From contig CM030832.1 in NCBI GenBank assembly GCA_018105865.1, positions 23,993,782 to 24,057,781 of the forward strand: DNA of 64,000 nt. The letters run 5' to 3'. Position numbers and translations under genes: made by a program. The notes beneath the pieces are model-generated. The model was not told the DNA's origin. It saw only the letters and a program-made list of their open reading frames with translations, and ran no database searches. Origin of the DNA: Metaphire vulgaris (Eukaryota; Annelida; Clitellata; Crassiclitellata; Megascolecidae). This document shows positions 1 to 9,876 of this stretch, piece after piece (position 1 is the first letter of the stretch; each line of letters begins with the position of its first letter).

Positions 1-400
1 CGGGGAGAGGAAGGGAACGGGGGTTTGGGGCCTGGGCGGAAATGGGTTGGGCCGGGGCGGGAATGGGTTGGGGCTGGGCTATTGGGAAAAGGATGGGGAG
101 AGGGAAAAGGGATGGGAGAGGGAGGGAACAGGGGTGTGGGGCCGGGGCCGGGGCCAGAATGGGTTTGGGCCAGGGTGATCGGGAGAGGGATGGGGAGAGG
201 GAAAAGGGATGGGGAGAGGGAGGGAATGGGGTTTTGGGGCTGGGGCCGGAATGGTTTGAGGTCAGGGCGATTGGGAGAGGGATGGGGCAGAGGGAAGGGG
301 ATGGGGAAGAGAAGGGGAAATGGGGTTTTGGGTCAGGGCGGGAATGGGTTCGGGCCTGGGCGATTGGGAGAGGGATGGGGTGAGGGAAGGGGGACGGGGG
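1..400. repeat. G-rich minisatellite, cut by window edge
   Basis: The plus strand is very G-rich. About four diverged units of roughly 75-110 bp repeat the blocks GGGATGGGGAGAGGG, GGCGGGAATGGGTT and GGGGTTTTGGG. Reading frames through it give only Gly/Arg/Trp low-complexity peptides, so I do not call a gene. The many GGG runs could form G-quadruplexes. The array starts outside the window. Confidence 0.85.
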
Positions 401-544
401 TTTAAGCTGCAATTAAGACGCTTCGTTAAACGCTCCGTTGATAATACAGTTTTGATTAAACAATATTTGGTTGTCAATGAGAACTGCGTCTTGCAATACC
501 TGCCGTGTTGCCGTCGGACCGTCCGCCGGACATCGAGAATTATA

Positions 545-576
<32 letters not shown>

Positions 577-843
577 TCGAGCTAATAGCCTATATTACTG
601 AACTTATTACTTTTCGGCTGAAGTATTGAAATGCTGTAATAAATTACTTCTTAAGCAGTAATTGTAGTCACAATTCTAAGTATTTCTAGTTACTTTTCAC
701 CTGAGAAATTGGCAGTATGATGTGAAAAGTGTGACGCAATGGGGTTTTTAACCAGCAATTCTCTTTTTCCCCCGGAAACAACAGTAGCAATGTAGTTATT
801 AAATGTTAACATAAGTAACTGACTCGAAGGAGGTGACGGTGGA
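401..843. other. Non-coding stretch with a short TA repeat
   Basis: No coding signal is visible. A (TA)n tract with a short T run lies at about 540-575. The rest is AT-rich sequence of no recognised family. Confidence 0.5.
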
Positions 844-1405
844 TTGCCTCGAGTGACGGATCTCTCCACGAACTTCACCGCCGCCTTAGACGGAGGGGGA
901 TATACAGTAGGGATCGCGTACTTAATCTTAGTCAGCCCACTGTTCAAGAAGGGAAAACGAAGTGAACCAAGCAATTACAGACCAGTGAGCCTAACTTCTG
1001 TAATCGGTAAAGTTATGGAAAAAATACTGAAAAGGGCATTTTGGAAAATTTGACTAGGCATGACATTGAGTTAAAGATAGTCAGCACGGATTTACAAAGG
1101 GGCGTTCATGCCTGACCAACCTGTTGGACTTTCTGAAGGAAGTTTTTGATAAGCTAGATGAGGGCAAGGCAGTAGACATAATATATTTAGATTTTGCCTA
1201 AAGCTTTTGATAAAGTACCCCACATAAGGATGGCTGACAAACTGAAGGCCTGTGGAATAAGAGGGAATATTCTCAGATGGATTCAAAATTGGTTAATGGG
1301 AAGAAGGCAGAAGTTTGGCATTAGGGGAGCCCATTCGGAATGGGCAAGAGTTATTAGTGGAGTGCCTCAGCGCTCAGTGCTGGGGCCATTGCTTTTTCTA
1401 ATATA

Positions 1406-1447
<42 letters not shown>

Positions 1448-2190
1448 GATATTGATGAAGGATTACTATCCAACATTTCAAAGTTTGCCAATGATACAAA
1501 GATATGTAGAAATATAGACTCGGAGGATGATGCTCAAATTTTAAAGGAAAATCTAAATAAATTGTTTCAGTGGTCTGTGGACTGGCAGATACTTTTCAAT
1601 ATCGATAAATGTTCTGTAATGCTTGTTGGGAAATCTAATAATGGTAATGAATATTCTTTAGGGGGAATGTTCTAACCACAACAATTAAAAAAGAGACTTG
1701 GGGGTAAACATCCATAGAAGTATGAATCCATCTCACCAATGCACGGAGGCAGCAAAAAAGGGAAACCAAATGTTGGGAATTATGAAAAGGACAATAGTGA
1801 GTCGAGACAAAAATATAATCATAAAACTTTATATTAGTAAGGCCTCATCTAGAATACAGTGTTCATGCATGGAATCCATTCTTGAAAAAAGATATTATAT
1901 ATATAGAGCTTTTAGAAAAAGTTCAAAGACGAGCAACGAAGATGGTCAGTGGGTGCCATAATTTAAGCTACGAAAAAAACTTCAATGTTGTGGACTGACA
2001 ACATTACAGAGGGGAAGAGAGAGAGAGGGGATTTGATAGAAACATACAAATTAATGACTGGGAAAGTAAATGTGCCATGCGATCGATTCTTTACATTGGC
2101 ACTCTATCGCAGCAGAAGAGGCTTCAAATGCAAATTGTTTAAGCAGAGGGTCGGTCCAAGTTTGGACGAGGTGGGAGTGACAGTTGTCAG
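844..2190 (+). pseudogene. CR1-like LINE reverse transcriptase, decayed
   Basis: This is a non-LTR retrotransposon reverse transcriptase broken over several frames. In order one can read the FKKGKRSEPSNYRPVSLTS block (about 945-1000), the HGFTKG...LTNLLDFL block (about 1090-1140), YLDFAKAFDKVPH (about 1185-1225), GVPQRSVLGPLLFLIY (about 1360-1405) and NDIDEGLLSNISKFANDTK (about 1445-1500). In the last block the catalytic FADD has become FAND. C-terminal LINE blocks (RGDLIETYKLMTGK) follow at 2020-2065. Block order and wording match the CR1 clade. Frameshifts, stops and a TA microsatellite in the middle mean it is dead. No endonuclease domain is visible upstream, so it is probably 5'-truncated. 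Confidence 0.85.
1406..1444. repeat. (TA)n microsatellite inside the LINE
   Basis: About 36 bp of alternating TA interrupt the LINE between the GVPQ and FADD blocks. They cause part of its frame loss. Confidence 0.9.
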
Positions 2191-2256
2191 TTGAAACAGT
2201 AAACGGATTCAAAGGCTATCTAGATAAACTAGGTTATTGAATGCGGAGAGTTACTA

Positions 2257-2305
2257 CAGTGGTTTTCACACAGGCTCACTTAGCCTCATAAACCACTTAA
2301 AATCA

Positions 2306-2380
<75 letters not shown>

Positions 2381-2760
2381 ATCTAAACTGAAGCCGTCGG
2401 TCGCTCATCGTCGGGCTACGCACTAGGACCGATGGTCCGATAAGTACTCCGGGCAGATGGGGTCGTGAAGAGCATGGACAGTCATCCAACATCGTTTGAA
2501 GACGATACGCTGTGCCGGAGCACCAACATCCCAGCCCACTGTGCCCTTGCCTGTGCCATCGCTCGCCGCACCGAGAGACACCCACTTCCCGACTGGATAT
2601 GAACTTCTAACAGACCACGCAGTACATGGTTCCAACAGATCGGCAATGACTTTCCCTCTACAGTCTTACACGAATGGCACTCCCGGCTTTTGTCATGTCC
2701 ACAGTACACGTAACGCGAAATTGGCGCGATGGACCTACGCCGTCCAAGCGATGTGATGAA
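2257..2760 (-). mobile_element. L2-like LINE 3' end with AAT tail and stem-loop
   Basis: On the minus strand a C-terminal LINE fragment reads RIVFK.CW and ALHDPICPEYLSDHRS, then SPTMSDRRLQFRF. It runs into a long (AAT)n tract (2309-2380) and ends in about 50 bp that fold as GTGGTTT...AAACCAC with an inner AGGCT/AGCCT stem. The same terminal segment recurs at 20146-20200 and 32003-32050. I infer that it is the 3' recognition tail of this LINE family. Confidence 0.65.
2309..2380. repeat. (ATT)n microsatellite
   Basis: About 24 uninterrupted ATT units. It forms the simple-repeat tail of the LINE fragment. Confidence 0.95.
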
Positions 2761-3212
2761 TGGACGAATTAAACGAACGTGTGAATGGATGAATGAACCA
2801 GATCGTATTGGCAGACCCGTCGGAACTGGTGGTCCAGGAATGCGGCTGCACTACCTGTAAATTCTTAGGGATGCACTGCACTACTGAAAGACAATAGCTA
2901 TGGCTGCAGTTCACCCCCTTGCGTCGGATTCATAAGGAGGAACGTCTAAAACATATCAATTTATCAAATGGCCAACGAAATGCACCCCCTGCTATAAGTT
3001 CGTTCCGACTGGCCTCTTTCCGACCGTTCACATTGTACCATGTGCACTATTGGTCAAGCGATATTATGTTTAAACAATATATATATATATATATATACTG
3101 TATATATATATATATATATATATATAAGCAAAATATATATGTGGAATCTATTTTTATTTCACATCAGCGAATCGTTTTTAACAGAAACTTGAGCTCACTG
3201 TGTTCTTTGGAC
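2761..3212. other. No gene seen; TA microsatellite
   Basis: A broken (TA)n tract spans 3078-3125. The rest is unique-looking sequence downstream of CTLD gene A, and I see no exon in it. Confidence 0.5.
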
Positions 3213-3222
3213 TTTATTTATT
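3213..3222 (-). promoter_or_regulatory. Two overlapping AATAAA polyadenylation signals
   Basis: On the minus strand AATAAATAAA directly follows, and slightly overlaps, the TAA stop of CTLD gene A. This marks the likely 3' end and implies an extremely short 3' UTR. Confidence 0.6.
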
Positions 3223-3459
3223 TAGTATTCGCAGACATAGCAGAACATGTCAGAGCAAGGAAGATCGTCCCATTGATGATCGTATAATGGCGAATTGGCA
3301 ACGCCAAGACAGTTTTCATCCTTGTAACCACAATTAGGTACTCCGGGAAAAAGTTGGTGTATAATAAAGGCATAGCGCCTGCTCCGAAGGGCTTCCAAAT
3401 GTATGGAGAGTTGCATTTCTTTGGATCTTTAGTCTGTGCGCAAATCCATACTATCCTTC
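3222..3459 (-). pseudogene. CTLD gene A, last exon, with frameshift
   Basis: This is the C-terminal half of a C-type lectin-like domain. The acceptor reads CTCTAG at 3465-3460. The exon starts in phase 1, matching the donor of the exon at 8575-8760. The first frame reads RIVWICAQTK, where the usual WIG is WIC, and continues to YTNFFP. The remainder lies in another frame: GVPN, then ENCLGV, HQWDDLPC and FCYVCEY before TAA. The break falls within about 20 bp around 3345-3365. GVPN stands where sugar-binding CTLDs have EPN/QPD, while WDD resembles WND. Either the gene is freshly broken or the assembly has a one-base error. Polyadenylation signals follow at once. The fold assignment is firm, but the ligand is unknown. 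Confidence 0.8.
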
Positions 3460-3712
3460 CTAGAGCTGGATATTTGATGACGTCACACGCCGAAGAGTCT
3501 GGTTCTAAACATTGATGAGCAGATTATTACTTTCAAAGGGCAGGTTGTGCAATGGGTTTGGTAAATTTGCAGTAACTCATAAAGTAGAACTATATGCCAG
3601 CGATGGATAATTTAATTTCCAATCCTAAATAAAAAGCTAGCGTATAAGCCGTCTAATTCTAATAATTTATTACTTTGTATTTTTTCTAATTATATGCATA
3701 ATTAGACTTCTA

Positions 3713-3916
3713 GGTACTTTCCCGTTATACGGACCCCAGTGAAGAGATACTAAGAAATGCTTAGGGTTAGGGTGGCGGTTAGGGTTAGGGTTAGTGTTAG
3801 GGTGAGGGTTAGGGTTAGGGTTATGGTTAGGCTAAAACTCTAACACTCACCCTAACCCTCACCCTAACCTTAACCCTAATATCTCTTCACTTGGGTCCGG
3901 ATAACGAGAAAGTACC
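3713..3916. mobile_element. Foldback TIR element made of telomere-type repeats
   Basis: Inverted ends of about 40 bp start GGTACTTTC and include TTATACGGACCC and GTGAAGAGATA. They enclose a run of TTAGGG-type units (plus strand, about 3766-3832) followed by the inverted CCCTAA run (about 3840-3880). Flanks GACTTCTA and GACTTGTG agree at 6 of 8 positions and may be a decayed target duplication. It has no coding capacity. It lies in the intron of CTLD gene A. Confidence 0.75.
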
Positions 3917-3929
3917 GACTTGTGGAGAC

Positions 3930-4430
3930 CACACGACGGCGTGTGGTTTCGAAGTGCACTCCTACGCCGACGATCAGTCTTTATTCTAGGCTCTTTTTGA
4001 GGGGAATTCCCCCCCCCCAAGTTTGACCTCCCCCAATCTCTATATGTTGCATTGGGGATGGAAATCCCCCCAAAGTGTGACGAGAGGGGTTTTTTATTTA
4101 GGAGAGGGTAAAAACATAAGGATTTAAGATATGACCATACTCAGAAGAGCATTAGGGCATGTTGAGTAGATGTGCTGACCTTTTTTTGCTCGTCAAGGTT
4201 TTTGGGCAGAGAAACCTTCTCCCCCACCCAAACATTTAAAACTCCCCCTCACACTGTCAAGGTGGCTAGAATAAACACTGACCGACGATGTCCAGGTGTA
4301 TTCCTTCTGCCTTCCGAAGGATACAGAGCGGCTTCGAGCTCGCATCAGTGACTGTAGTATTAAGATCAAGCAATGGACTGTTTCTAACCGTCTTGCCTTA
4401 AATCCCTCCAAGACTGAGATACCTAGGAAG
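3930..4430 (+). pseudogene. L2-like LINE RT fragment split by a MITE
   Basis: Before 3975 the sequence reads ...HSYADD. After 4281 it resumes with DVQVYSFCLPKDTERL, then IKQWTVSNRLALNPSKTE. Together these are the catalytic YADD region and the following block of a LINE reverse transcriptase, closely like the LINE at 25.4-27.8 kb. The 306-bp MITE at 3975-4280 sits exactly in the YADD codons. Only this small part of the RT remains. Confidence 0.8.
3975..4280. mobile_element. hAT-like MITE, CAGTSTTTATTCTAGG family
   Basis: The ends are CAGTCTTTATTCTAGG and CTAGAATAAACACTG. CCGACGAT occurs directly before (3967-3974) and again at 4282-4289, one base past the end, giving an 8-bp target duplication. 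The interior is C/G-run rich and holds the TGAC...GTCA motif at 4176-4195. Relatives lie at 12819, 28039, 58118 and, diverged, 22918. Confidence 0.85.
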
Positions 4431-4570
4431 AATCATCTGAGCCTCCGATATAACGGGATTCTACTGTTGAATTTGTTTTACAATATTTTCATTTTTTGCT
4501 TCTTTAATTAATTTTGTGATTCAAATCTAAATCGTTTTTGTGTTTCCTTTCTGCCTTTTTCTGTCTTACA

Positions 4571-4770
4571 GAGGTCGGTCCTGATCCTTGTCATTGATCC
4601 TTGTCCTTAGAGGTCAGTCCTTGTGGCCCTTGTGCTTGGTAGGTCCTCGTCCTTATCCTTGTCCTTCGGGGTCGGTCTTTGTCCTAGGAAATCGGTCCTT
4701 GCCTTAATCTTCGTCCTTGAGAAGTCGGTCCTCGTACCTATCCTCGTTCTTGGGGGTCAGTCCTTGTTAA
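4571..4770. repeat. GTCCTT-type minisatellite
   Basis: Irregular units of GGTCGGTCCTTGTCCTT alternate for about 200 bp. The reverse complement is the AAGGAC array at 8280-8476. The right side ends in a sequence like the right end of that copy (GTTAACATTACTG versus GTTAATTC...CAGTG in reverse), so both may be parts of one TIR family. Confidence 0.7.
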
Positions 4771-4959
4771 CATTACTGATTGAATGTATTGAAATTGTCT
4801 TTCATCTCTATTTTACGTTGCAATAACTGAAGTTAAATGTAGAAACAGTTAGTTGCTCAGTTCAGGTGCCTGTAAGTAAAGCATTCAACTGTTTAAATGC
4901 ATCGAACCATTCATGTATTCAATTTCTGCAAAGTATATTCTTTGATCCTCAGGCTTATC

Positions 4960-6360
4960 AATGTGATACGATTTTTGTGTACCTGTGTCATCATCGTCAT
5001 CATGTTCTCTGTCCTGGGACAGATTCAGGACTCCACTGTTTCCATTCCTCTCTGCGTCTTGCTTCTTCTTTGATTTCTGCATAGGTCTTGTGACGATATG
5101 TATCTGTTTTCATCATTCAGTCCAGTAGCATCCTCCTTGGTCTTCCTTTTGTCTTTCTTCCTGATATTCTTCCCTCAATTAATTATTGTTCTGAGTAATG
5201 ATTCTCCTCTTAGTACGTGTCCAATCCAGTTCCTCTGTCTATTTTGATGGTACTGATTATCGATCTTTGTTCGTCCACCATCTGTAGTACTTCATCGTTT
5301 GTTTTCTTGTCCGTCCACTTGATGTTTTCCATTCTTCTCCATATCCACGTTTGGCACTTTTCCAGCTTTTGTATGTCCTTCTTCTGGAGAGTCCAGGTTT
5401 CTGAAGCATAGAAAGTGACACTCACATCAACGTTTTTTCAGTCTCTTCTTTAGTTCTCTATTTAGCCCTCCTCTTACCAGTTCTCCTCTGTCCAAAAAAG
5501 CTTGTTTTCCCATCGCTATTCTTCACTTTACCTCCTCCTGGCATCTAGAATCTTCTGTTATTAGGCCCCCAAGGTAGCCAAATTGTGTAACCTGTTCCAG
5601 TTCTGTTTTATCAACCATCATGATGAGTCTAGGTGAATTTTTTCTCTTTGTTATTGCCATGATTTTTGTTTTAGAGTGTTTTAAAGTGTTTATTTTCATG
5701 CCGCATTCTTTTGATGTTGTATTTAGTTTGTCCATTATGCTTTGTTGTTCTCTTTTACTCCCTGTTAGCATCGCTTGATCGTCTGCAAAACGTATAGCTT
5801 GTATCAGTTTCCTTCCAATGTTTATCCCCGCTCTTTCTTCCTCTAGTGCCTCTCTTATTAGCTCCTCAATGTAAATGTTGAATAACAGAGGTGATAGTGG
5901 GCAACCCTGTCGTGATCCTCTTCCAATTTCTCCTGTCTCCGAGTTATCATTCCCAATCCGTAGTTGTATTGTTTGTTCCATGTAAAAATATAAATTCCTA
6001 ATCAGCCTTATGTCCCTCCAATCAATTCCTAGTCTTTTGAATGCTTTAAATAACTTAGGTCATTGCATTCGGTCTAATACCTTTTCGTAATCAACAAAGC
6101 ATACATACACATCTTTTCCACATTCAATGTTTCTTTCACCTATGACCCTCATCACACCGATGACATCTCTCGTCCTCTCCGGAATCCAAATTGATCCTCT
6201 CCCAGATGATTTAAAGCCTCTACTTTTGCTTCAATTCGCTCTTTCATCACTTTTAGCAGGATCTTTGATGCAGGGCAAATGAGGGTACCTGTGTAAGTTT
6301 GAAAATTGTTTTTTTCACGGATTGCTTGCAGAATTTCTGCAGAAACATGCAATCGCATTT
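4960..6360 (-). pseudogene. RTE-like LINE reverse transcriptase, decayed
   Basis: Minus-strand blocks in order are GEDQFGFRRGR (about 6170-6210), then GSRQGCPLSPLLFNIYIEEL (about 5865-5930) and IRFADDQAMLTGS (about 5750-5800). Next come FGYLGGLITEDSRCQEE (about 5525-5580), YASETWTLQKKDIQKLE (about 5350-5410) and GRPRRMLLD with REEWKQWSPE toward 5000. The FADD catalytic pair is intact. Several frame breaks separate the blocks and the endonuclease is missing. It is a 5'-truncated non-LTR element. I assign it to the broad RTE-like group only. It lies in the long intron of CTLD gene A, with fragments of similar type at 34.1 and 52.8 kb. Confidence 0.85.
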
Positions 6361-6840
6361 TGCAGAATCATGAAAGTTGATGCATAAGCACTTAGCAGGT
6401 TTGCAACTATGGAACCGCCACTGGCCACTGACCACTGGCCACTTTCTTTATACGCAGTACCACTGCGTGGTAGTGCGTATGTAAAAACTCGTTAGAGTTA
6501 CTAGCAATCATTATCAATTAAACGCCAATGTACTGTAAGTGTTGACATACAAGTGCCTACTGATGGAAAGTTCGTCATGGACACGTGGTCAGCGTTTGTA
6601 AGAGTATGAAAGACTTTGCAAGTGGATGTCTCATTGCCTGGTGAAACTAGACGTTGTACCGTTTTTCTCAGTCAATATCGCTTTGCAAACTGTGCATTTG
6701 GCTTTGATCTTGTTATTAACAAGTGCGTATTGGCAAAAGGCGAAACTAGCAACTGAAGGAATCGACGGATGATTCGACGCCATTTTAAATCATAGAATTA
6801 TACACCATAGGCATAGATATATCTGTTTAAACTATTTATA

Positions 6841-7234
6841 TTGGGGCTGCGGATATTAACGATTAATTAATCGATTAATCGTCAAAATTTTTAATCGATT
6901 AAATTTTCTTTAATCGATTAAAGTTTCGATTAAATGTTTATATTTTTGTAACTTATTTACTTGAATACCTACTTAGCTTACTATATTTCTATTTCGTTCA
7001 GACAAAACTGGCGTGTAATGAAATCAATGCTGCAGTTAAGCATTTAAGGGGAGAGATGAGCAAGCTTTTTGCTTTGTTTAAAAGCTAACTGCAGACGACA
7101 AAGTAGACAATATACACAGTTGCAATGCAAGGAGATCAGCTAAAAGCTATATGTAATTATCTTAATCGAAATTAATCGATTAGAAAACTTTCCGATTAAT
7201 CGAATAAGAAAATTTTAATCGTTACCAGCCCTAA
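6841..7234. mobile_element. TIR element with ATCGATTA arrays
   Basis: The left side reads GGGCTGCGGATATTAACGATTAA. The reverse complement of the right end reads GGGCTGGTAACGATTAA. Beside each end lie repeated ATTAATCGATTAATCG words. I see no clean target duplication and no coding region. Confidence 0.6.
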
Positions 7235-7349
7235 GAATTATATATTATTATTCACGGAGGGCTCCAACAGTGACAATTTCTTTTAGCGCCAGATCTCGAG
7301 GTCATCAGTCGCAGAAGACATTATCACCAACAGTGATCACCAACAGTGG

Positions 7350-7500
7350 ATAAAACCCACTGTCTTGGTCTTGAAAACCAAGACAGTAATGACGAAACCA
7401 AGACCAAAACCGAGACACTGGCCAGCAAGATAAAGGCCAAGACAAAGACAAGGAAAATGCTGTCTGGAGATTGTCTTGAGAAGAGACAGTGTCTCGTGAC
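7350..7500. repeat. CAAGAC-type short-word array
   Basis: CCAAGAC, AAGACAAAG and the inverted GTCTTGG are repeated over about 150 bp. The layout resembles the subterminal arrays of the TIR elements elsewhere in the window, but its ends are unclear. Confidence 0.55.
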
Positions 7501-8279
7501 AGTAACACTCCTAGAAGGCGCACTTCAGTGGACGGGGCAATATAGACCCCATCAATTAAGAACGGGTCAGATCATTCGGAGCACAAGGACCGTGATAAAT
7601 ACTTCTATAAATCTCGAGTGTCGATACATCCAATTCCGAGTCATATAAAGCTAAAATTTCGTTTTGGGCAAATGTGCATATCCCGCTATCTGTCTAAAAT
7701 ATCGATTTTTTGTCTAAATATTAAGATCTAAATCAACAAATGTTAAAAAGTAATAAGGTATATTAATATATAAAGAAATTAACTGAAGAGGTATAACCAA
7801 AACTTTAAAATATGATAATCACTTTCTCTTCCCACTGTTTTTGTTTATCGGTGGTCGTTCAAAAGGTCAAGCTGGTCGACCAAGCAGACTATTGTCCAAT
7901 GTCCATGTTGACAAAGTAGACTACAGTAATTAAAGTTTCCAAGTCTTCAAAAGCGGAAGTCTTGACGGGTAGAGAGCGAAACCCTACACCGGCATTGACT
8001 ATTTGATGGTCAACCTATGCAACCATAGGTTTTGACTCGTGTGAAAAAGTGGGGGTGGGAGTTCAACCTCAATGCCTTACACCTCCCTACCCTACCCTAC
8101 CCTACCCTCTCAAAACGGGGAGGGAGCTCGACCCTAGCGGCCTGATAGATGTCTCATTGGTTCCGGCTGCAAAGTTTAGAGCGAAGGAGACAATAACCGG
8201 CTATACAAAGATTTCCCGAGGCCGTCGAACAAAGTCAAATATTTACGTTAACGTAACTATCAGTACAATAGAACATGGC
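7501..8279. other. Intronic sequence, no gene seen
   Basis: This appears to be intron of CTLD gene A. A short (CCCTA)n run occurs at about 8084-8107. Nothing else is recognisable. Confidence 0.4.
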
Positions 8280-8480
8280 ATACATCTAATTTGGTCCTTA
8301 TAAGGATTCTTAAAGGACTAAGTAAAAAGGACGAGGAAAAGACCCGACCTGCAAGGACAAGGATAAGGACGAGGGCCGATCCCCAAGGACAAGGATAAAG
8401 ACGAGGACTCCACAAGTTCACATTGGTCCTTAAGGAGTCGTTAAGGACAAGGACCAGGACAAGAATTAACAACACTGCAT
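8280..8480. repeat. AAGGAC short-word array
   Basis: AAGGACAAGGAT and ACGAGG words are repeated. The segment TCCTTAAGGAGT with TTAAGG is shared with the array at 49.2 kb. The right end, in reverse complement, reads CAGTGTTGTTAATTC, a CAG-type terminus. No matching left end is seen. Confidence 0.6.
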
Positions 8481-8574
8481 TCAATAAATTAATGAATTAA
8501 TTAATCAATAGAGAATATTTTGAATGCTCGTAAATTAAAACGTATGCAACCGCTTAGACTAGAGGCTTGCTTAC

Positions 8575-8760
8575 TGCCAAATTTATTGGTCAAATAACTT
8601 TTGACGACTTCTTGTTTCGCCTCACTTTGGATTGTCAGCAGCCGTGATCTTCTTTTCACTTTTGCACAGTTCTTTTGAGCCACTTGCCAAGTCACCCTGA
8701 CATTATAGAACCTGAGACATTCGTTGATTTCAGGGATGTAATCGAAATGGTTAGGGCACG
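8575..8760 (-). CDS. CTLD gene A, exon for N-terminal half of domain
   Basis: This is the first half of a C-type lectin-like domain. The acceptor is TTGTTTGCAG (8770-8761) and the donor is GTAAGC at 8574. The exon is 186 nt, starting and ending in phase 1, so it fits the exon at 3222-3459. It reads ACPNHFDYIP, then ECLRFYNVRVTWQVAQKNC, LLTIQSEAKQEVV and LTNKFG. The three cysteines sit where CTLDs of the long form have them: the extra N-terminal pair plus the first core Cys. LLTIQSEAEQ-type wording is typical of helix alpha-2. No leader exon was found upstream, so the protein start is unknown. The cellular role is probably secreted carbohydrate or pathogen recognition, by family. Confidence 0.85.
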
Positions 8761-9086
8761 CTGCAAACAAGTCAATTGCTGCGAAAATTATTGGATAGTA
8801 CCCAGAGATAGATAGAAAGTACATTATACAAATGTGTTACTGTAAATGATTTCTATCCATAATAATATGAAATGTCATGCGAATAAGAGAACGCATACTT
8901 TGAGGTTTGTAACGAAGTGATAAATACTTTACGTATGAAGTACTGTAGTTACGTAAAGAGATATAGATCCGTAGGGGAGAAGTAAATGTACATCTGTTCA
9001 CGACGCACGCACACTTGGCCTTGTTATTTGGGTTCTTTTACCAATAAGCGTTCTTAGTATTTTCCTAGCCTCCAGATAGTTGGCTA

Positions 9087-9352
9087 CAGGGCTCTTTTTG
9101 TAAAAAAAAATATTTTCCAGAACGCAATAGTCAGAAGTCATTTGCCAACAAGACGTAGCGGCCAAACAGTTACTATAATGATTATTATCAATACAACATT
9201 AAATTCAAACATAGAAAAATTAAACTATATCGTTTCTAAATTTTCTATTTATGATTTTAATGTTCCAAAAATACCAGTCTTCAGATTTTCCGGAACGCCG
9301 TTCATATTTTCCAGAACGCCGTTCCGCCTCGTTCCGGCACAAAAAAGCTCTG
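9087..9352. mobile_element. hAT-like MITE (CAGGGCTCTTTTTGT ends)
   Basis: The left end is CAGGGCTCTTTTTGT. In reverse complement the right end is CCAGAGCTTTTTTGTGCC. Flanks GTTGGCTA and GTTGGTTA agree at 7 of 8 positions. GAACGCCGTTC words repeat near the right end. It is non-coding. Confidence 0.75.
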
Positions 9353-9531
9353 GTTGGTTATTAAATTTTTTGTTAATAATTTGTCAAATGCAACATGAAT
9401 GACAAAAGTGTATTTCTCTGTGTGATAAAACGTTTCGTTAACTCTTCACAGGACGTAATTCAAAACATAGTTTCTTGCTATAAACATATTGATTAGTTAG
9501 TGTAGCGTCACTCAGACACACGTCTTATCGA

Positions 9532-9716
9532 CAGTGGCGGCTCCACCGGAGGGGGCAGGGGGGCCCGTGCCCCGCTATTGAGTGCCTGGCCCCCAGTGGC
9601 CCCCTGTTGGGACCCTATACTTAATGCTACATACGTTAAACAACAAAAGGTTGGCCCCATGATTAGAAGTTGCCACCCCAAAGCCCCCCACTTGCCAAAT
9701 CCTAGAGCAGCCACTG
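9532..9716. mobile_element. hAT-like MITE (CAGTGGCGGCTCC ends)
   Basis: This is a 185-bp element with ends CAGTGGCGGCTCCACC and, in reverse, CAGTGGCTGCTCTAGG. Flanks CTTATCGA and ATTATCGA agree at 7 of 8 positions. The interior is rich in GGCCCC words. Confidence 0.8.
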
Positions 9717-9848
9717 ATTATCGACGTTCCTGTTCGCTAATAGTAAATCTGCAGTGAACCGTGTTTAGTAACTCTCATGCCCAGAATGCCCTTGCCCACT
9801 CCACTATAGGACTACGGGTGCGCTTGACTCAAGGCATGTAGTCGTCCT

Positions 9849-9876
9849 CTCAGCTTTTTGGCTAAGAACCTGACTA
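9849..9876 (+). other. Short U2 snRNA 5'-end-like fragment
   Basis: TCTCAGCTTTTTGGCTAAGA resembles the conserved 5' end of U2 snRNA (TCTCGGCCTTTTGGCTAAGA) with two mismatches. The similarity stops after about 25 nt, so this is at most a relic and not a working snRNA gene. Chance is possible. Confidence 0.3.

Noticed and set aside
25..477. Open frames across the G-rich start of the window
   Set aside because: All frames give Gly/Trp/Arg low-complexity peptides over a minisatellite.
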